DNA of 9,581 nucleotides from an uncultured Oscillospiraceae bacterium (GTDB lineage Bacteria; Bacillota; Clostridia; Oscillospirales; Oscillospiraceae): contig CABVDR010000087.1 of NCBI GenBank assembly GCA_902497145.1, positions 1-9,581 of the forward strand, written 5' to 3'. The notes under the pieces were generated by a model. It saw only the letters and a program-made list of their open reading frames with translations. It was not told the DNA's origin and did not search any database. Positions 1-5,982 of the stretch are shown here, one piece after another (position 1 is the first letter of the stretch; every line of letters starts with the position of its first letter). A program made the position numbers and the translations under genes.

Positions 1-846
1 GGGGCCGCCAATGGAACAGGGGACATGGAGGCCGGCTGGGTGGAGGAAAGCGGCCAGGCGTCCGGGGAGGCCCAAGGGGAGAGTCAGACCAACGCCTCGG
101 TCTATCAGGATTCCAAGCTCATCCGCCGGGCCCAGCTCCACATCCAGACCGAGACCTTTGACCAGGCGGCCCAGGCTCTGGAGGACCTGGTGGCCCAGTG
201 CGGCGGCTACTTCGAGAGCGCCAGCGTGGAGGGGGGCAGCCTCCGCAACCAGAACGCCAATCGGTATGGAGACTACGTGATCCGCCTGCCCCAGGAGCAG
301 TTTGACAGCTTTTTGGGCCGCACCGGAGAGCTGGGCTACGTGATCAGCCAGAGCGAATCCAGCGAGAATGTCAGCCAGCAGTACTACGACACCCAGGCCC
401 GCCTGAAAGCCCAGCGCACCAAGCAGGAGCGGCTGCTTGCCCTGCTGGAGAAGGCGGACTCCATGGAGACCATCGTGGCTTTAGAGGACGCCCTGAGCGA
501 CGTGGAGTATGAGATCGAGAGCCTCACTACCTCTCTCAACCAGTACGACAGTCTCATCAGCTTCTCCACCATTAACCTCACCCTGGAGGAGGTGGGCACC
601 ATTACCACGACCCCCGGGGAGCGGGACAGCCTGGGGCAGCGGATGGCGGCCGGGGTGCAGTCCAGCTTCCGGGGCCTGATAAACGGCGGCCAGGGGCTGC
701 TGGTGTGGCTGTCCTACAACCTGGTGCTGGTGGTGATTGTGGCTGTGATCGCTGTGGCAGCGGTAGTTGTGGTTCGGAAAAAGAAGGGCCTTCCTCTCTG
801 GAAGAGAAAAGGACCCAAGGGACCGGAGGATGGCCCTGCTGCGTAA
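1..846 (+). CDS. DUF4349 domain-containing membrane protein (5' end outside window)
   Basis: The frame is open from the first base of the window, so the true start, and probably a signal or lipoprotein peptide, lies upstream. An ATG at 25 is in frame but sits inside a Gly/Glu/Ser/Gln-rich linker and is unlikely to be the start. The linker leads into a DUF4349-like domain (from about base 100: KLIRRAQLHIQTETFDQA, then a CGGYFES motif). A charged, probably coiled-coil segment follows (roughly bases 380-540), then a hydrophobic membrane helix (roughly 700-770, rich in Val/Ile/Ala) and a basic Lys/Arg tail. This matches the usual layout of the family: an outer domain with a coiled coil anchored by a C-terminal helix. 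The biochemical role of DUF4349 is not established; an envelope-associated role is inference. The gene ends with TAA and is followed by a terminator, so it is transcriptionally separate from the next operon. Confidence 0.85.
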   Translation, partial: GAANGTGDMEAGWVEESGQASGEAQGESQTNASVYQDSKLIRRAQLHIQTETFDQAAQALEDLVAQCGGYFESASVEGGSLRNQNANRYGDYVIRLPQEQFDSFLGRTGELGYVISQSESSENVSQQYYDTQARLKAQRTKQERLLALLEKADSMETIVALEDALSDVEYEIESLTTSLNQYDSLISFSTINLTLEEVGTITTTPGERDSLGQRMAAGVQSSFRGLINGGQGLLVWLSYNLVLVVIVAVIAVAAVVVVRKKKGLPLWKRKGPKGPEDGPAA

Positions 847-862
847 CAAAAGATAGATTTCT

Positions 863-894
863 GCCCGTCGGGACCTCCCGGCGGGCTCTTTTTT
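863..894 (+). terminator. Intrinsic terminator after the DUF4349 gene
   Basis: The arms GCCCGTCGGGA (863-873) and TCCCGGCGGGC (876-886) pair with a single G-T wobble around a very short loop. They are followed directly by the T-rich run TCTTTTTT (887-894). This is a textbook Rho-independent terminator 16 bases after the stop codon. Confidence 0.9.
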
Positions 895-915
895 AAGGAA
901 AAGGAGAAATAGGGG

Positions 916-943
916 TTGACAAAAGGGAGGGTACAGTTGTAAC
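916..943 (+). promoter_or_regulatory. Probable sigma-A promoter of the BlaI/M56-M23 operon
   Basis: A perfect TTGACA (916-921) is followed after 16 bases by TGTAAC (938-943), a four-of-six match to TATAAT. The -10 lies inside the left arm of the inverted repeat at 928-969, so a bound repressor would block RNA polymerase. The -35 is strong; the choice of -10 is less certain. Confidence 0.65.
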
Positions 944-969
944 CTGTATGTAGGTTACAGCTGTACCCT
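928..969 (+). promoter_or_regulatory. Predicted BlaI-type operator (inverted repeat with two TACA-N2-TGTA sites)
   Basis: Two 18-base arms (928-945 and 952-969) are inverted copies with 17 of 18 positions paired (the exception is T937/G960), separated by six bases (GTATGT). Each arm holds its own small palindrome, TACAGTTGTA (932-941) and TACAGCTGTA (957-966). BlaI/MecI repressors are known to bind TACA...TGTA dyads as dimers, so two dimers could sit side by side. The element overlaps the -10 and lies 21-62 bases upstream of the repressor start, which suggests autorepression. No T-run follows the repeat, so it is not a terminator. Confidence 0.75.
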
Positions 970-989
970 GTTTGTAGGAGGTCATAAGG

Positions 990-1373
990 ATGAAAGAATT
1001 GGCGGCAAAAATCTCGTCTTCCGAGCTGGAGGTGCTGGAGGTGCTGTGGGGTTCCCAGGAGCCCATGCCCATCGCGGCCATCCGCACCGCGCTGGAGGGC
1101 ACCCACAGCTGGGACGCCTCCACCGTCAAGACGCTGCTGCGCCGGCTGCGGGAGAAGGGAGCGGTGGACTGCGAAAAGCGGGATGTGTTCTACTACTGGC
1201 CGCTGCTGAGCCGCGAGGAGTACCGCCGCTGGTCTACCCAGTCCTTTTTGCAGCGGGTCTATCAGGGCAGTGCCCGAGATCTGGTGGCGGGCCTGGTGGC
1301 GAGCTGTTCCCTCAGCCCAGAAGACCTGAACGAGCTGCGGGGGATTTTGTATCCCCAGGAGGGCCATGGATAA
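990..1373 (+). CDS. BlaI/MecI/CopY family transcriptional repressor
   Basis: This 127-residue protein has the usual BlaI length and plan. An N-terminal winged helix (about residues 8-75) contains the family pattern SELEVLEVLW, the recognition-helix region WDASTVKTLLRRLREKGAV and the wing segment VFYYWPLLSREEY. A helical dimerisation tail (about 80-125) follows. Such repressors bind DNA as dimers and are inactivated by proteolysis triggered by the partner membrane metallopeptidase. The start is set by AGGAGG at 976-981, eight bases before the ATG. The gene overlaps the next one by 8 bases, so the two are translationally coupled. A TACA-N2-TGTA inverted repeat in its own promoter indicates that it represses its own operon. 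Regulon members elsewhere in the genome cannot be seen from here. The family assignment is firm; the inducing signal is unknown. Confidence 0.93.
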   Translation: MKELAAKISSSELEVLEVLWGSQEPMPIAAIRTALEGTHSWDASTVKTLLRRLREKGAVDCEKRDVFYYWPLLSREEYRRWSTQSFLQRVYQGSARDLVAGLVASCSLSPEDLNELRGILYPQEGHG

Positions 1374-2775
1374 GCTGTTGGTGCTGGGCAGCGTGTCCCT
1401 GTCGGGGGCGCTGCTGGCGGGAATCACTGTGCTGCTCAGCCGGATGCTGAGGGGGAGGATTTCCGCCCGGGCGGCCTATGGGCTGTGGCTTTTGGTGCTG
1501 CTGCGCTTTCTGTGTCCCTGGACCACGCCCCACAGTCTGATGACCCAGGCGGCCGACCCGCCCCAGGAGCTGCTGGTGGTGGTGCTGCCGGAGGAGGCGT
1601 GGGGAGAGGAGCTCCCCGAGCAGGAGGAGGCAGACACGGGCTCCATAGCGCCCAAAGTGCTGCTTTGGGCAGTGTGGGGGACCGGAGCCGGCGTGGTGCT
1701 GGCCGTGCGGGCTGTAAGCTACGCCCGGTTTTCCAAAAAAATCCGCCGCACCGCCCGGCCCGCATCTCAAAGCGCCCAGGCAGTTTACCAAACGCTTACC
1801 GCCCCATACCGCCGCGCCCCCAAGCTGGTGTGCAGCCCGGCGGCGGCCACCCCCATGCTCATGGGGCTTATTCGGCCGATCCTTGTGCTGCCCTGCCGAA
1901 CCGTGGAGGAACAGGCCCTGAGAGCCCTGCTCTCCCACGAGCTGACCCACTGGCGGCGGCATGATGTGGCTGTCAAGTGGTTTGCCGTGACAGCAACGGT
2001 GGTACATTGGTTTAATCCGGTTTCCTGGTGGCTGCTGGGGCGGCTGGACCGGGCCTGCGAGCTTGCCTGCGACGAGCGGGTGTGCCGGGGCTGGGATCAG
2101 AAGCGCCGGGCCTGGTACGGACAGCTGCTGCTGGAGTTTTGTGCCATCCCCCATGCAGGCTTTGCCGCCTGTCTTTCCCAAAAGCAGTGTTTGAAAGAAA
2201 GGTTGATACACATTATGGATCATAAGCGCAAACCCTTTGCCGGGGCGCTGGCGGCGGCGGCCTGCGTGGCGGTGCTGTGCACCTCGGTGGCTCTGGGGGC
2301 CTACGCCGCCCCGGAAGAAATGCAGGCGGCTGCATCGGCCCATCTGGAACAGGGAGAGACCGTGCTCCAGTGGCCCATGGCGGCCCAGGGCAGTGTTGTC
2401 CTGTCCCAGCCCTTCGGCAGCCGGGTACACCCCGTCACCGGGAAAACCACGGAGCACACCGGCATTGACATCGTGCTGGACGCTGGCACGCCGGTGCTGG
2501 CGGCGGCGGGCGGCCGGGTGGCCGAGACCAATGTTGACCCGGAGGACGGACAATACATCGTGTTGGAGCACGGCAGCCTCACCACCAAGTACTGCCACCT
2601 GCTGGAGGTTCAGGTGACAGTGGGGGAGACGGTATCCGCCGGACAGACTATCGGCGCGGTGGGCCAGACCGGAATGAGCACCGGCCCCCATCTCCACTTT
2701 GAGGTGGCCCGGGACGGCAGCCCGATAGATCCGCTGTCTCTGCTGCCCCAAGCGTCCGTAGAATATTACCGCTGA
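1366..2775 (+). CDS. BlaR1-like M56 metallopeptidase fused to an extracellular M23 peptidase domain
   Basis: This 469-residue protein is predicted to be a membrane sensor-protease that relieves repression by the BlaI-type protein encoded just upstream. Hydrophobic segments lie near residues 5-25, 36-52, 96-116 and 290-312. Between the third and fourth is the M56 zinc site HELTH (191-195) with the downstream motif ACELACDE (Glu232 as likely third ligand), placing the protease in the cytoplasm. After the last helix, outside the cell, is a complete LytM/M23 domain (about 345-460): HTGID (His364, Asp368), His411 in KYCHLL, and HLHFE (His442, His444). Classical BlaR1 carries a penicillin-binding domain there instead. 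The M23 active site looks intact, so it may cut or merely sense peptidoglycan. The ATG overlaps the repressor stop; its AGGAGG (1357-1362) is only three bases away, which is short. M23/M56 fusions are known in Firmicutes, but their signal is not established to my knowledge. Confidence 0.92.
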   Translation: MDKLLVLGSVSLSGALLAGITVLLSRMLRGRISARAAYGLWLLVLLRFLCPWTTPHSLMTQAADPPQELLVVVLPEEAWGEELPEQEEADTGSIAPKVLLWAVWGTGAGVVLAVRAVSYARFSKKIRRTARPASQSAQAVYQTLTAPYRRAPKLVCSPAAATPMLMGLIRPILVLPCRTVEEQALRALLSHELTHWRRHDVAVKWFAVTATVVHWFNPVSWWLLGRLDRACELACDERVCRGWDQKRRAWYGQLLLEFCAIPHAGFAACLSQKQCLKERLIHIMDHKRKPFAGALAAAACVAVLCTSVALGAYAAPEEMQAAASAHLEQGETVLQWPMAAQGSVVLSQPFGSRVHPVTGKTTEHTGIDIVLDAGTPVLAAAGGRVAETNVDPEDGQYIVLEHGSLTTKYCHLLEVQVTVGETVSAGQTIGAVGQTGMSTGPHLHFEVARDGSPIDPLSLLPQASVEYYR

Positions 2776-2782
2776 ATCTGAG

Positions 2783-2814
2783 AAAACCCCAGGGAGTATC
2801 TCCCTGGGGTTTTT
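2783..2814 (+). terminator. Intrinsic terminator after the M56-M23 gene
   Basis: A perfect 10-base stem, CCCCAGGGAG (2787-2796) and CTCCCTGGGG (2800-2809), closes a TAT loop. It is followed by TTTTT (2810-2814) and preceded by AAAA (2783-2786), so it could work in both directions. It begins within about ten bases of the stop codon and separates the regulatory cassette from the ABC importer. Confidence 0.93.
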
Positions 2815-2837
2815 GTGTCCTCCAGACGGGAAATTCT

Positions 2838-2866
2838 TTGACAAAGGGGGCTTTGCAGGGTACAAT
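2838..2866 (+). promoter_or_regulatory. Sigma-A promoter of the ABC importer operon
   Basis: TTGACA (2838-2843) and TACAAT (2861-2866) are separated by exactly 17 bases, a near-consensus vegetative promoter. The expected start of transcription is near 2873, leaving a leader of about 35 bases before the TTG start. That is too short for a riboswitch such as the cobalamin or Moco classes. I saw no clear Fur or ModE dyad around it. Confidence 0.85.
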
Positions 2867-2892
2867 ATGCCAGGATCACACCGTGATGGAAG

Positions 2893-2899
2893 AAGGAGG
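2893..2899 (+). promoter_or_regulatory. Ribosome binding site that fixes the TTG start of the binding protein
   Basis: AAGGAGG lies eight bases before TTG at 2908. No ATG or GTG in this frame is better placed, and translation from the TTG gives a proper Lys/Arg-led signal peptide. Confidence 0.85.
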
Positions 2900-2907
2900 A
2901 AATCAAT

Positions 2908-3984
2908 TTGAAGCGATCTTTGACCAAGCGGCTGGCCGCCCTGGCCCTGGCCGCTTTGCTGGCGGTGTCGGCCACCGCCTGCGGCGGAAACGGCGCTGCC
3001 TCTGGCTCCGGCAGCCAGGACAGCGCCCAGAACACCAGCGGTTCTCAGACGGAGACATCCGGCCCCATCGTTCTCACCGACCAGGCGGGCCGGGAGGTCA
3101 CCCTGGAAGGTCCCGCCCAGACCCTGGTGAGCTGCTACTACATCACCACCTATGCCACCATCGCCCTGGGAGTGGACGACCGGGTGGTGGGCCTGGAGAA
3201 TAAGCCCGAAAGCCGCCCCATCTACCAGATGGCCGCCCCGGAGCTGCTGGAGCAGGCCTCGGTGGGCAGCTTGAAGGAGTTCAATGTGGAGGCCGCCGCC
3301 GCCCTGGACCCGGATCTGGTGATCATGCCTCTGAAACTGCAGGACTACGCCGCCGCTCTGGAGGAGCTGGACATCCCTGTGCTCATCGTCAACCCGGAGA
3401 GCCACGACCTGCTGGTGGAGATGCTCACCCTCATCGGGAAGGCTTGCGGCGTGGAGGAGCGGGCCAAGGAACTCACCGACTACTACGGGGAGCAGCTCTC
3501 CCGCATGGAGGAGCTGACGAAAGACAGTGAGGAGCCGGTGGTGTATATGGGCGCCAACTCCACCTATCTGGAGACTGCCCCCAAGGACATGTACCAGAGC
3601 ACCCTCATCGACATCGCGGGCGGCGTGAATGCCGCCGGGGAAATGGAGGGGGACTACTGGACCCAGGTGTCCTATGAGAGCCTGCTGGCTATGGCCCCCG
3701 ACGTATTTATCATCCCCACCGCCGCGGAGTACACCGTGGATGACGTGAAGAACGATCCTCAGCTGTCCCAGCTGCCCGCCGTGGTCAACGACGCGGTGTA
3801 CGCCATGCCCAAGGGCATTGAGGAGTGGGATTCGCCCATTCCCTCCGGCATTCTGGGTACCATGTGGCTGACCAGTGTGCTTCATCCCGATGTCTATTCC
3901 TTTGAGACCTTTGTCTCCGACGCCCAGGACTTTTATAAAACCTTCTACGGATTCGACATCGACACCAGCCTCATCACCAAGTAA
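2908..3984 (+). CDS. ABC transporter substrate-binding lipoprotein (FecB/BtuF/MolA-like, class III)
   Basis: This is the extracytoplasmic binding protein of the importer, 358 residues from a TTG start. It opens with a lipoprotein signal (KRSLTKR, a hydrophobic core, then Cys25 in SATACGG, a somewhat weak lipobox). A flexible Gly/Ser/Gln linker follows (about 26-51), then a periplasmic-binding-protein-2 fold from about residue 54. That fold starts with the family hallmark VLTDQAGREVTLEGPAQ and continues with FNVEAAAALDPDLVIMP. The C-terminal part has WDSPIPSGILG (Trp307 onwards) and an FYKTFYGFD end. The family delivers iron-siderophores, heme, cobalamin or, in the MolA branch, molybdate/tungstate to a FecCD-type permease. 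The ligand cannot be read from the sequence; nearness to a molybdenum enzyme makes an oxyanion or iron worth considering. Permease and ATPase genes follow in order. A hairpin right after the stop may let this gene be expressed above them. Confidence 0.9.
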   Translation: MKRSLTKRLAALALAALLAVSATACGGNGAASGSGSQDSAQNTSGSQTETSGPIVLTDQAGREVTLEGPAQTLVSCYYITTYATIALGVDDRVVGLENKPESRPIYQMAAPELLEQASVGSLKEFNVEAAAALDPDLVIMPLKLQDYAAALEELDIPVLIVNPESHDLLVEMLTLIGKACGVEERAKELTDYYGEQLSRMEELTKDSEEPVVYMGANSTYLETAPKDMYQSTLIDIAGGVNAAGEMEGDYWTQVSYESLLAMAPDVFIIPTAAEYTVDDVKNDPQLSQLPAVVNDAVYAMPKGIEEWDSPIPSGILGTMWLTSVLHPDVYSFETFVSDAQDFYKTFYGFDIDTSLITK

Positions 3985-3998
3985 GAACACACTAAGCC

Positions 3999-4029
3999 GG
4001 GGGGAGGAGTGCTCCTCCCCCCACTTTTT
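3999..4029 (+). terminator. Terminator-like hairpin between binding protein and permease
   Basis: GGGGGGAGGAG (3999-4009) and CTCCTCCCCCC (4012-4022) form a perfect 11-base inverted repeat with almost no loop, followed by ACTTTTTC (T-run 4025-4029). It lies 15 bases after the binding-protein stop and 80 bases before the permease ATG. Because I see no strong promoter in 4030-4109, it may act as a partial terminator or 3' stabiliser within one operon. Remaining bases to 4109 hold only the permease leader. Confidence 0.8.
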
Positions 4030-4109
4030 CTGTGCTTTTGTCCTGCCCGTTTTCGAAAGGCGGGCGGGCCAAAGATACAGAACCTTTGATAGAAAGGGGG
4101 AATACCGCC

Positions 4110-5123
4110 ATGAAATCACATACCCGGGAGTCTGCCGCCGTGCTGGCGGTGGCCATCGTCCTGGCCGCTTTGGCGGTAGTTTCCCTTTTTGTGGGCAGCT
4201 ACCCCCTTTCAGTGGGGGAAATTATGTCCATCTTAGCGGGCAAGCTGGGGGACAGTATGCCCGCCCGGGTGTTCTGGCAGCTGCGGCTGCCCCGGATGTG
4301 CATGGGCCTGATCTCCGGGCTGTCCCTGGGGGTGGCGGGCGGCGTGTACCAGACCATTTTCCGCAACCCCCTGGCCTCGCCTGACCTCACCGGTGTGGCC
4401 TCGGGAGCCTCCCTGGGTGCCGCCTGCGTCATTGTGCTGGGGGCGGGAGGCAGTGGCGAAATCATGGCCGGAGCCTTCACCATGGGGATGCTGGCCCTGG
4501 GGCTGGTGCTGCTGCTGGTGGGGGCCGCCCGGCTGGAGCGCACCGGCAGCTACATCCTAGCCGGTGTGGTGGTTTCCGCCCTGGCGGAGGCGGGACTCAT
4601 GGCCCTGAAGGTGATGGCCGACCCGGAGCGGGAGCTGGCCGCCCTGGAGGTGTGGACCATGGGTAGTTTGGCCTCTATCACGGCGAGTAAAGTGGTTTTG
4701 CCTGCCATAGTAGTGGCGGTGTGTCTGGGGCTGCTGCTCCTGTTCCGCCGAGAGGTGCTCATGCTGTCCCTGGGGGAGGAGAGCGCCCGGAGCATGGGCC
4801 TGGACCCGGTGCTGTGGCGGGCTGTGCTGCTGGGCATTACGACCCTGATGGTAGCGGCGGTGGTGTCGGTGACGGGGGTCATCTCCTTTGTGGGGCTCAT
4901 CGCCCCCCACATCGCTTTTTTGCTCTTAGGACGCCGGGGCGGGGCCTACCTGCCTTTGTGCGGACTGGTGGGCGGGGTGGTGCTGCTGTGCGCCGACCTG
5001 CTGGCCCGGTCGGTTTCCCAGGGGGCGGAGCTGCCCCTGAGCATTTTTACCGTGCTGTTTGCCGCCCCGGTGCTGGTGGCGCTGCTGTGCCGGAGGGGGG
5101 ATCACGATGGCGGCGATGCTTGA
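4110..5123 (+). CDS. FecCD/BtuC-family ABC transporter permease
   Basis: This is the membrane channel of the importer, a very hydrophobic 337-residue protein of typical FecCD length with about ten predicted helices. Family landmarks are GLISGLSLGVAGGVYQ, the RNPLASPDLTG loop (residues 85-93) that contains the LAxP pattern, and the cytoplasmic coupling segment GLIAPHI (262-268) that contacts the ATPase. It would work as a homodimer with two copies of the ATPase and receive substrate from the binding lipoprotein. I chose ATG 4110: AAAGGGGG (4093-4100) precedes it with good spacing, and the protein then begins MKSHTRES just before the first membrane helix. The frame stays open upstream to a GTG at 4032, but that segment overlaps the hairpin region and has no good ribosome site. 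The 3' end overlaps the ATPase gene by 17 bases. Confidence 0.93.
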   Translation: MKSHTRESAAVLAVAIVLAALAVVSLFVGSYPLSVGEIMSILAGKLGDSMPARVFWQLRLPRMCMGLISGLSLGVAGGVYQTIFRNPLASPDLTGVASGASLGAACVIVLGAGGSGEIMAGAFTMGMLALGLVLLLVGAARLERTGSYILAGVVVSALAEAGLMALKVMADPERELAALEVWTMGSLASITASKVVLPAIVVAVCLGLLLLFRREVLMLSLGEESARSMGLDPVLWRAVLLGITTLMVAAVVSVTGVISFVGLIAPHIAFLLLGRRGGAYLPLCGLVGGVVLLCADLLARSVSQGAELPLSIFTVLFAAPVLVALLCRRGDHDGGDA

Positions 5124-5913
5124 GGTACAAAACCTGTGTGCCGGTTACGGCACACCAGTTGTCAAGGATATCTCCTTTGCAGTTGAGGGCGGGGAGCTGG
5201 TGGGCCTGTTGGGCCGCAACGGCAGCGGAAAGACCACCCTGCTGCGTGCCCTCACCGGCTCGGCCAAGGTGACAGGGGGCCGGGTGCTGCTGGACGGGGA
5301 GGACTGGGGGCGGCTCAGCCACCGGCAGCGGGCCTGCCGCCTGGCCCTTATGCCCCAGCGGCCCCAGCTGCTGCCCGGCCTGAGGGCACGGGAGGTGCTG
5401 GAGATGGGCCGTTACCCCTGGACAGGCCCCTTGCGCCCGGCGGGAGAGGAGGGAAAACGGCGGGTGGCCCAGGCCGCCCGGCAGTTTGGTCTGGAGCACC
5501 TGCTGGATACCGACTGCGCCGCCCTGAGCGAGGGGCAGCGGCAGATGGTGCACCTGGGGCGGGCCGTGGTGCAGGACGCCCCGGTGCTGCTGCTGGACGA
5601 GCCCAACAGCGCCCTGGACTTCTACAACACCCAGCTGCTGTTCCAGACGGTGGGGGAGCTCATCCGCACCCAGCACAAGGCGGGGCTGGTGGTGCTCCAT
5701 GACCCGGCCCTGGCCCTCACCTGGTGCCGCCGCCTGCTGCTGCTGCGCCGGGGGGAGCTGGTGGGGGAGATCTGCCCCAGGGAGGCCGCGGAGGGGGAGA
5801 TCCAGACCGTTTTGCGGCGGATCTACCCGGATATTTGCGTCAAACGGGACAAAGAAAGCGGGGCCTACTGGTGCGGACTTGCGAAAAATGGAGAAAAACA
5901 GGAAAATTTATGA
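5107..5913 (+). CDS. FecE/BtuD-like ABC transporter ATP-binding protein
   Basis: This is the energising ATPase of the importer, 268 residues. All catalytic motifs are present in order: Walker A GRNGSGKTT (36-44), Q-loop Gln84 (ALMPQRP), signature LSEGQ (140-144), Walker B VLLLDEP (160-166), D-loop SALD, and switch His198 in VVLHDPAL. ATG 5107 is preferred: GGAGG (5092-5096) precedes it and the product starts MAAMLEVQNLCAGYG, the usual first strand of the fold. ATG 5116 is a weaker alternative. The gene overlaps the permease by 17 bases, so the two are translationally coupled. The last 15 or so residues are charged and unremarkable. No obvious terminator follows the stop; the next gene has its own -10 element about 30 bases later, so some read-through into it is possible. 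Confidence 0.95.
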   Translation: MAAMLEVQNLCAGYGTPVVKDISFAVEGGELVGLLGRNGSGKTTLLRALTGSAKVTGGRVLLDGEDWGRLSHRQRACRLALMPQRPQLLPGLRAREVLEMGRYPWTGPLRPAGEEGKRRVAQAARQFGLEHLLDTDCAALSEGQRQMVHLGRAVVQDAPVLLLDEPNSALDFYNTQLLFQTVGELIRTQHKAGLVVLHDPALALTWCRRLLLLRRGELVGEICPREAAEGEIQTVLRRIYPDICVKRDKESGAYWCGLAKNGEKQENL

Positions 5914-5938
5914 ATATCCTGTGAACGCGCAAAAAATC

Positions 5939-5947
5939 TGGTATAAT
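5939..5947 (+). promoter_or_regulatory. Extended -10 promoter of the NCS2 permease
   Basis: TGGTATAAT contains a perfect -10 (TATAAT, 5942-5947) with the TGn extension. No good -35 lies 17 bases upstream (CTGTGA at 5919-5924), as is common for extended -10 promoters. The leader would be about 30 bases, too short for a purine riboswitch. Confidence 0.75.
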
Positions 5948-5982
5948 GATTGTCGCATTTTAAAAGATCAGGGAGGAAACTT

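Noticed and set aside
928..969. The inverted repeat considered as an RNA terminator or as transposon ends
   Set aside because: It has no T-run, lies inside the promoter, and each arm contains a TACA-N2-TGTA dyad expected for a BlaI operator. No transposase or target duplication is present.
1366..2775. Calling the M56-M23 protein a beta-lactam sensor (BlaR1/MecR1)
   Set aside because: There is no penicillin-binding domain with an SxxK motif after the last helix; the outer domain is clearly M23. No beta-lactamase gene is in the window.
2844..2907. Possible riboswitch ahead of the ABC importer
   Set aside because: The predicted leader is only about 35 bases and contains no cobalamin, Moco or other recognisable aptamer fold.
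4052..4074. Second hairpin (GCCCG...CGGGC around TTCGAA) before the permease
   Set aside because: The stem is short and interrupted, with no T-run. It could form weakly but cannot be supported as a regulatory element.
4032..4109. Upstream GTG extension of the permease
   Set aside because: It begins just after the hairpin's T-run, adds a non-membrane segment not typical of FecCD proteins and lacks a ribosome site, while ATG 4110 has one.
1312..4119. A 935-codon open frame on the - strand
   Set aside because: It runs opposite three well-supported genes and across terminators and promoters. Its product is a low-complexity His/Gly/Gln/Arg-rich string with no recognisable domain, the usual antisense shadow of GC-rich coding DNA.
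5059..5106. Upstream TTG extension of the ATPase
   Set aside because: The added residues (Cys/Trp-rich) are out-of-frame permease coding sequence. GGAGG at 5092-5096 points to ATG 5107.
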